From Saprospiraceae bacterium (GTDB lineage Bacteria > Bacteroidota > Bacteroidia > Chitinophagales > Saprospiraceae), in contig SLKL01000403.1 of assembly GCA_007134625.1 (NCBI GenBank), positions 1 through 8,656 of the forward strand: DNA of 8,656 nucleotides, in the 5' to 3' direction. A program made the translations under genes and the position numbers. How positions within the stretch are numbered: position 1 is the stretch's first letter; every line of letters starts with the position of its first letter. Under the pieces are notes generated by a model. It was not told the origin of the DNA and did not search any database. It saw only the letters and a list, made by a program, of their open reading frames with translations. Shown here one piece after another: positions 8,001 through 8,656 of this stretch.

Positions 8001-8635
8001 AACCAAACCCATTGGTGAGTCCCACTCAAAGTATTGAATATGTCGCGCAAATAAGCTCAGCGAATTGCTTGTCTAAGCAAATAGTAAATGTGGAGGTATT
8101 AAAGGGGGTTTCTTTAGAGTATATTTCTGCTGATCCACAATTGCTTATTGGACCTGGCGAAAGTTTACTTAATGTTTATATTGTTGGGGATTATAGTGAG
8201 ATAGAATGGAGTCCGGATGAGTTATTAGACAACCCTTTTGTGAGCAATCCGGTAGGCTGGGTTGATGAGACAACTACATTTACCGTAGTGGTTTCTGATG
8301 CCTTTGGCTGCAAAGATAGTACTGAAATTACTGTACGGGTTGAGGATGTTCCCTGTGCCCCGCCATTTGTATTCCTTCCCAATGCTTTTAGCCCGAATGG
8401 AGATGGTGTTAATGATGTACTATATGTAAGAGGCGAAGGAGTGCTCAATATGGAACTTTGGATTTATAATCGCTTTGGTCAACAAGTTTTTTACAGTAAT
8501 GATCAGGATAGAGGATGGGAAGGTGACTTCCGGGGTGATAATATGCCACCGGGTGTCTACGCTTACCATTTAGTTGTTGAGTGCACAAATGGAGAAGTAA
8601 ATGAAATAAGCGGTAATATTACTTTAATTAGATAA
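4973..8635 (+). CDS. T9SS-exported multidomain surface protein, 1220 aa (paralogue 3)
   Basis: The ATG at 4973 gives a signal peptide: K7, hydrophobic core ILLLILFICL, and likely cleavage after GFS25, giving a mature start of SHIAAGE. The architecture matches paralogue 2: N-terminal module 26-288 with YRCLGDN, CCRN and DQFTGLITGIP (D244, the same residue number as in paralogue 2); three repeats of PKD-like (Cys 303, 550, 801), second-type (Cys 388, 638, 891) and Ig-like (Cys 475, 724, 979) domains; a further Ig-like domain (about 1048-1124); and the CHU_C type B T9SS sorting domain (1128-1220). By family knowledge it is exported by Sec and then T9SS to the surface or medium; the adhesin-like role is inferred. 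Identity to paralogue 2 is moderate in the N-terminal and middle parts but reaches 78 of 93 residues in the sorting domain, with 39 of its first 40 identical. Cys18 in the signal core is in LFIC, which is not a lipobox. The gene is 190 bp downstream of paralogue 2 and may be transcribed with it. Confidence 0.97.
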   Translation: MSGIGIKSSILLLILFICLPGKGFSSHIAAGEVTYRCLGDNNYELTIQFFKSCLPESLSSFTDELFLRVYDQDDNYLNDIGNGGLVRLDRLSNDTLELKVDADCIVFGRPFCIHLLTFQGVVNLLFREGGYKLYHNRCCRNSSDNISAANNRTFIFGTTISEYSLINCDSGIRFENWPPLNVCIHTPIEFDHSLSEYEGDYAVYRFCDLMDGRNTQDPPFVTIPWRNPFSLQNLMGGNNPLRIDQFTGLITGIPEVIGSFTIGVCVDEYKNGQIIRSHRREFQLAVAECHEFYADFFTSDNFCNASDLRFENLTQGFTDLEWRIGGIESPLFTSEDEDVIFSFPEAGTYEVGLIAYHIERGCRDTVVKNVTVQDAEIYVHLDKERGPCGDTLILDLSVTIDPDSLDFDYYWEITAGNFIQYFHDPEIEVEIPLVGEIEVFFRGIEQESKCWVTRYEVIETGIIALDGTIDTLVSCDDYVELNSSFYQGNSFLWSPDTFMLDDINTPNPRVSPEFPMTYSVEITNDFCSGIREFYVVILNEDFKLFPDTLCNSRTFKVENNPYFQISDRFQWRFYLEGTLIGSSISTNPRVNFPAYGNASISVIPFRPFIDNCLDTFTQDIFLLREELLVDYFLIDEECNDSLQLIIEADILTNAEIDHNFYVVINQSDTIADESGNFDIWLNNRIENEVRVIAVGDGHSCIEDKVFIFHADTLYFSGYEKIEVCYGDSIQLNNPGGGNFDFKWENTDYFLSEEEDPKPWILPKTSTQYSLFTKVDLCEFFYIFDVVVQPPDSINFEDLVICDSLLTHEVIIPELLVLDSIESVHWIFGPFDDPDYESDEIIPEVQFTGTGELVYSVGINTGIGCGIMGSGNILFSDISRWDINFEIDSSNCVDNAVEIILEGWSDGLRPDEDVSIFWVVNGADTFNYERDFLELTFLDLEKIEIELVVIDELGCSQSGFELFIFDLIQREQFADSLTICPGDTINLLSGADTDLSYIWSPAFGFISPLTEPNPLVSPTQSIEYVAQISSANCLSKQIVNVEVLKGVSLEYISADPQLLIGPGESLLNVYIVGDYSEIEWSPDELLDNPFVSNPVGWVDETTTFTVVVSDAFGCKDSTEITVRVEDVPCAPPFVFLPNAFSPNGDGVNDVLYVRGEGVLNMELWIYNRFGQQVFYSNDQDRGWEGDFRGDNMPPGVYAYHLVVECTNGEVNEISGNITLIR
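5837..8104 (+). repeat. Threefold protein superrepeat (about 250 aa period) in paralogue 3
   Basis: The same PKD-like, second-type and Ig-like order is present three times, about residues 289-540, 541-791 and 792-1044. Equivalent first cysteines are 303/550/801, 388/638/891 and 475/724/979, giving steps of 247-255 residues. Unit order and lengths match paralogue 2, so the triplication predates the gene duplication. Confidence 0.75.
8191..8635 (+). repeat. 3' part of paralogue 3, gap-free direct repeat of 4338-4782
   Basis: This is the second copy of the region encoding the last Ig-like domain and sorting domain. The near-identical core is about 8363-8513, with exact matches at 8372-8394 and 8432-8457. 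Flanks on both sides carry many synonymous differences. Confidence 0.9.
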
Positions 8636-8656
8636 TTTCTTTTATTTTTGATCATG

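Noticed and set aside
1..8656. Classification as a gliding-motility gene such as sprB
   Set aside because: The 'gliding motility-associated' name belongs to the sorting domain, which is found on many T9SS cargo proteins unrelated to gliding. No sprB-type repeats or gld/spr/por genes are visible here.
8636..8656. Start of a further gene at the ATG ending the window (8654-8656)
   Set aside because: Only the three bases of a possible start codon are present; nothing supports a gene.

Overview
The window carries one kind of gene in three tandem copies, all on the + strand and nothing else of coding size: a 5'-truncated copy (1-993) and two complete copies of 1223 and 1220 codons (1111-4782 and 4973-8635). 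Each ends in the same 93-residue C-terminal domain, recognisable by its PNAFSPNGDGVNDV and YNRxGQ motifs and its GW-[ED]-G plus MPxxVYAxxL stretch. This is the CHU_C / 'gliding motility-associated C-terminal' (type B) sorting domain of cargo of the type IX secretion system (T9SS). That domain, the AT-rich sequence, the absence of clear Shine-Dalgarno sites and a possible TAnnTTTG promoter box point to a member of the Bacteroidota, probably an environmental or marine lineage. Saprospiria-like or Flavobacteriia-like is inference only.

Layout: copy 1 enters the window inside a domain and ends at 993. A 117-bp gap holds a candidate promoter and a weak hairpin. Copy 2 follows, then a 190-bp AT-rich gap with a weak hairpin and T-tracts, then copy 3. 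The last 21 bp hold nothing recognisable. No RNA gene, mobile element, CRISPR array or T9SS machinery gene is visible.

The two complete proteins share one architecture: signal peptide; a Cys-rich N-terminal module of about 255 residues, beginning SHxAxGE and containing CCRN, with a putative-Ig-like DPxTGxLTG segment; nine beta-sandwich-like domains of about 80 residues; a tenth Ig-like domain; and the sorting domain. The nine middle domains are three repeats of a three-domain unit (PKD-like, second type, Ig-like), with a period of about 250 residues. Each of the nine contains exactly two cysteines, and this holds in both proteins.

The proteins are inferred to be exported by Sec, passed through the T9SS and displayed on or released from the cell surface as large disulfide-bonded adhesin-like proteins. 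Copies 2 and 3 are colinear but clearly diverged over most of their length. A stretch of about 150 bp at the start of the sorting domain is nearly identical between them, even at synonymous positions, which suggests local gene conversion.
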